This document shows, one piece after another, positions 24,535-26,080 of a stretch of DNA of 26,080 bases. Under the pieces are notes generated by a model. That model saw only the letters and a program-made list of their open reading frames with translations, did not search any database and had not been told where the DNA came from. Source of the DNA: an uncultured Mucilaginibacter sp. (GTDB lineage Bacteria > Bacteroidota > Bacteroidia > Sphingobacteriales > Sphingobacteriaceae); assembly GCF_946481715.1 (NCBI RefSeq), contig NZ_CAMLOV010000067.1:1-26080 (forward strand). Reading direction: 5' to 3'. The translations under genes and the position numbers were made by a program. Position 1 is the first letter of the stretch. Each line of letters begins with the position of its first letter.

Positions 24535-25107
24535 ATGAAAGCGATATACAAAGTAATACTGGTAAGCCTTGTTTGCGGGTTATGTACAGGGCCGTTTAAA
24601 ACATCGGCACAGCAAAAGCCAGACGCCTCGAAAACCAAACGCGACGGCAGCCACGATTTCGACTTTGAGATAGGCACCTGGAAAACCTCGTTGAAACGCC
24701 TTCAGCATCCTTTAACGGGCGACTCATCCTGGATAGCATACAGCGGCACTACAACCGTGAGCAAGGTTTGGAACGGCCGCGCCAACCTGGTACAGCTTGA
24801 TGTAAGCGGACCGGCGGGGCATATAGAGGCTTTAAGCCTGCGCCTTTACAATCCGGAGGCCAGGCAATGGAGCCTTAATTTTTCAAACGTAAGCGGGGGA
24901 ACCATCAGCCAGCCAACTATCGGCGAGTTTAAAAATGGCCGCGGGGAGTTTTTCGACCAGGAAACATTTAACGGCAGGGCCATCCTGGTGAGGTTTATCA
25001 TCTCAGAGATCACTGCGGATTCCTGCCATTTTGAGCAAGCATTTTCTGACGATGGCGGCAAAACCTGGGAGGTTAACTGGGTTGCGACAGATACGCGGGT
25101 TAAATAG
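24535..25107 (+). CDS. Exported hypothetical protein (DUF1579-like)
   Basis: A 190-residue protein with a signal peptide (MKAIYKVILVSLVCGLCTG), cut probably after TSA at residue 25. The mature part opens with HDFDFEIGTWKTSLKRL, resembling the start of DUF1579/lipocalin-like secreted proteins, where a F-x-x-G-x-W pattern starts the barrel. Later come alternating beta strands (ALSLRLYNPEARQWSLNF) and an end rich in aromatic residues (FSDDGGKTWEVNWVATDTR). Family assignment is tentative and no catalytic residues are evident. It is a lone gene between the IF3-C gene (divergent) and a response regulator. Confidence 0.8.
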   Translation: MKAIYKVILVSLVCGLCTGPFKTSAQQKPDASKTKRDGSHDFDFEIGTWKTSLKRLQHPLTGDSSWIAYSGTTTVSKVWNGRANLVQLDVSGPAGHIEALSLRLYNPEARQWSLNFSNVSGGTISQPTIGEFKNGRGEFFDQETFNGRAILVRFIISEITADSCHFEQAFSDDGGKTWEVNWVATDTRVK

Positions 25108-25266
25108 CCGGATGGCGGGTATTTGCCGGCCTTATTATTAAGCCTGCCGCCTTATCCGACGTGCCGCTACGCGGCCATTATTGAGTGAAAACCCCACCCG
25201 AAAATTTATTTTTTTTTGAACCACAAAAATCCACTTGCTGGCTTTTAAATTGCACTGTACCGGTTT

Positions 25267-25635
25267 ATGAGGAATACTGTACTTGTAATTGAGGATGAGC
25301 CCATCATTGGCGAAATGATGTGTATTTTATTAGAGATAGAGGGTTACAAGGTGGTTAGCCTTGGCGACACAGGTTTAGCCCGGCAAAAATTGGAGTCGAA
25401 AGAAATTGCGCTGGTAATGCTCGATCTTAATTTGGGAGGCGAAGACGGGCAATCTATGTGCAGGTACATTAAACAGCAGCCCGATTTTCAGGACATACCA
25501 GTGATCCTGGTGTCTGGTAACGCAGACCTCGAACAAATAAAAAACGAATGCGGTGCAGACGATTACCTCGCCAAACCTTTTGGACTGGAAGATTTTGTGA
25601 AAAAGGTAAATAAGTTGGCGGGGGCACGGGCCTAG
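25267..25635 (+). CDS. Single-domain response regulator (CheY-like receiver)
   Basis: A 122-residue receiver domain without an output domain. The acidic pocket is Glu9/Asp10, the phospho-acceptor Asp53 (VMLDLNLGG), the switch Ser83 (ILVSGNA) and the conserved Lys103 in YLAKPF. Such proteins pass phosphate in a relay or bind a partner protein when phosphorylated. No kinase is adjacent; the sensor kinase at the left end of the window is 23 kb away and unlikely to be a cognate partner on position alone. The ATG at 25267 directly precedes the first beta strand (TVLVIEDE). Confidence 0.93.
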   Translation: MRNTVLVIEDEPIIGEMMCILLEIEGYKVVSLGDTGLARQKLESKEIALVMLDLNLGGEDGQSMCRYIKQQPDFQDIPVILVSGNADLEQIKNECGADDYLAKPFGLEDFVKKVNKLAGARA

Positions 25636-26080
25636 TCTATCGCTGAACTAAGCGAGATAGCATGGCTGTGGCCTACACCAACAAGGGCGTACATAACCTT
25701 TTTTTGCCGTTGTCTACAATGAGAATAGGCTGTTTTGCCTGCCGTTTAATTTTGCAGCCGTGAAGTTGCTATTCTTCGCCTTCGTTGGCCTTGTGACCAA
25801 CGAACACAATGCTGGTAAATAACGGGATGGCGTGATAAGCGCCAATGCTTGTAATCCGCCTGAAAAGTATGGCGGTCATTCCGTTAATCAAATACATCGG
25901 GAGCTGTTGTTGACAACACCAATAAAGGCGCAGCAAAATCCGCTTCTATTTCTATTTTGCTTCGCAACCGCCGATGTTGCCACCAGTATTGCCTTCGCCT
26001 ATAATTTTATCACTAAACTTAAATAATCAGATAAGTTATTATCCCGCTGAATGTTATCTTTGTTAAGTTTTTCTTTATAT
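25636..26080. other. Region without a convincing gene, possibly decayed coding sequence
   Basis: Neither strand gives a believable long ORF in this 445-bp end region. The minus strand has short protein-like stretches in different frames (PILIVDNGKKR, ALVGVGHSHAISL and HAIPLFTSIVFVGH), which could be remnants of one broken gene. A perfect inverted repeat, TTCGTTGG (25781-25788) with CCAACGAA (25797-25804), has an 8-nt loop. A TATCTTTG at 26055-26062 could be a promoter for a gene beyond the window. Confidence 0.3.

Noticed and set aside
25832..26026. A 64-codon plus-strand ORF near the right end
   Set aside because: No recognisable motif, a poor start context, and hydrophobic stretches that look accidental.

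Overview
The window is chromosomal DNA of a Bacteroidota bacterium, most likely a member of the Sphingobacteriaceae such as Mucilaginibacter or Pedobacter (inference from family content and intergenic style, not a database match). Pointers are the many TAnnTTTG-type promoter elements, a 2,313-residue surface protein with a type IX secretion C-terminal domain, GIN-domain (DUF2807) proteins, a BadF/BadG-type sugar kinase and a tig-clpP-clpX cluster. Most of the window is ordinary housekeeping sequence. No phage, transposase, CRISPR array or rRNA was seen.

Layout. 1-2316 (-): multi-PAS membrane sensor histidine kinase, cut by the left edge. 2462-3748: citrate synthase, followed by a strong terminator that ends only about ten bases before the RecQ helicase start (3834-5729). 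5985-8688: three GIN-domain exported proteins, of which the first two are close tandem paralogs. A promoter-like motif TGTAAC-N16/17-CGTC (CGAC in the last case) precedes each of the three and also the diheme cytochrome c gene that follows (8769-9758). Between the two paralogs lies a 10-bp-period array of TTCGTACAGT-like units that starts with a 21-bp palindrome. 9863-13617: trigger factor, ClpP and ClpX, the protein-folding and proteolysis block, with a MITE-like inverted-repeat element directly upstream of the clpP promoter. 13761-14621: AMP nucleosidase. 14622-15077: terminators and dispersed-type repeats. 15078-15938 (-): N-acetylglucosamine kinase-like ATPase. 16428-16667 (-): small conserved-looking protein. 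16761-23702: giant T9SS-exported adhesin-like protein with NHL, Ig-like, three LamG, PKD and DUF2341 modules. 23860-23933: tRNA-Arg(UCU). 24021-24290 (-): a free-standing IF3 C-terminal-domain protein. 24535-25107: exported hypothetical protein. 25267-25635: single-domain response regulator. 25636-26080: no convincing gene.

How the genes relate. Trigger factor takes nascent chains from the ribosome and ClpXP degrades tagged or damaged proteins. Citrate synthase, AMP nucleosidase and the sugar kinase are separate metabolic functions. The GIN-domain/cytochrome block may be a small envelope regulon under an ECF sigma factor encoded elsewhere. The two observations most worth a second look are the lone IF3-C domain protein beside the tRNA, and the GIN-domain cluster with its shared promoter motif and phased repeat array.
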